The notes beneath the pieces were generated by a model that worked only from the letters and a program-made list of their open reading frames with translations, was not told the origin of the DNA and did no database searches. Below, piece after piece: positions 6,043-6,251 of a stretch of DNA of 6,251 nt. Within the stretch, counting starts at the first letter, position 1. Every line of letters starts with the position of its first letter. Source of the DNA: Cyanobacteriota bacterium (GTDB lineage Bacteria; Cyanobacteriota; Cyanobacteriia; PCC-6307; Cyanobiaceae); contig CANHSW010000136.1 of assembly GCA_947463165.1 (NCBI GenBank), positions 1 to 6,251 on the forward strand. The letters are read 5' to 3'. Both the position numbers and the translations under genes were made by a program.

Positions 6043-6251
6043 CAACGGAAGGGCGGGGCGTAGATGAGACCGCCTTCTTTCCACTGTTGGTTGATGCCGC
6101 GTTCAAGCTTGAGCTTGGAAGCAGGGCCCACATTACGATCGAAAATTTCGCCGTAGTTACCCACAGATTTTATCGCCTTAAAAGCAAAGTCTGAGGGAAG
6201 ACCAAGCTGCTTGCCAAAATCGCCCTCAATTCCCAAGAACCGACGTAAGTC
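6042..6251 (-). CDS. aapJ: Amino-acid ABC transporter substrate-binding protein, C-terminal fragment (AapJ/NatF type)
   Basis: Periplasmic protein that captures the amino acid and delivers it to the AapQ/AapM permeases. Only the last 69 codons are inside the window; the start, signal peptide and most of the ligand pocket lie beyond the right edge. The visible tail has SVGNYGEIFDRNVG, LKLERGINQQW and the terminal GGLIYAPPFR, which I recognise as the conserved C-terminus of general L-amino-acid binding proteins of the AapJ/BztA/NatF group. The stop TGA at 6044-6042 shares one base with the aapQ start. The operon promoter must lie upstream of this gene, outside the window, so regulation (for instance by NtcA) cannot be judged here. 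Confidence 0.92.
   Translation of the reverse strand, partial: DLRRFLGIEGDFGKQLGLPSDFAFKAIKSVGNYGEIFDRNVGPASKLKLERGINQQWKEGGLIYAPPFR

Noticed and set aside
6042..6084. Longer aapQ start at 6084
   Set aside because: It would overlap aapJ by 43 bases, add an Arg-rich stretch before a normal N-terminus and lacks a clear Shine-Dalgarno; TGATG coupling at 6042 is simpler.

Overview
This window looks like chromosomal core DNA from a picocyanobacterium of the Synechococcus/Cyanobium kind. The reasons are moderate-to-high GC, tightly packed genes, an aapQMP-type amino-acid ABC operon followed by a DUF475 membrane protein, a plant-type 2Fe-2S ferredoxin translationally coupled to an inositol-monophosphatase-family gene, and a tRNA gene without an encoded CCA end. 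No copy of the cyanobacterial HIP1 octamer (GCGATCGC) was seen, as expected for picocyanobacteria rather than many larger cyanobacteria. The taxonomic call is an inference from family recognition; no search was run. Nothing here suggests a mobile element, CRISPR array, prophage or recent transfer.

Layout, read from the right edge because every protein gene is on the minus strand. Positions 6251-6042 hold the last 69 codons of a periplasmic amino-acid-binding protein (AapJ/NatF type). Then come two inner-membrane permeases (aapQ-like 6042-4999, aapM-like 4997-3747) and the ATPase (aapP/bgtA-like 3750-2986). The junctions are a one-base TGATG overlap, a one-base gap with a good Shine-Dalgarno, and a four-base ATGA overlap, so this is one transcription and translation unit encoding an uptake system for polar/general L-amino acids. 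After 71 bases, with no terminator visible, a DUF475 (TerC/LysE-like superfamily) membrane protein follows (2914-1844). Two intrinsic terminators on the minus strand (1814-1785 and 1742-1695) end this unit.

Between the two minus-strand units lies a single plus-strand gene, tRNA-Ser(GGA) (1525-1611), with its own terminator (1617-1641). The second minus-strand unit then starts near 1396-1438: a ferredoxin with a low-complexity N-terminal extension (to 851), overlapping by ATGA an inositol-monophosphatase-family gene (854 down to the left edge, 3' end missing).

The most unusual local feature is that both genes of this second unit begin with a short 15-bp in-frame tandem repeat (four units at 1382-1441, three at 804-848). 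The two repeats are unrelated in sequence, and the first contains several candidate start codons. I found no evidence of a previously undescribed system; the findings below are small oddities in an otherwise ordinary region.
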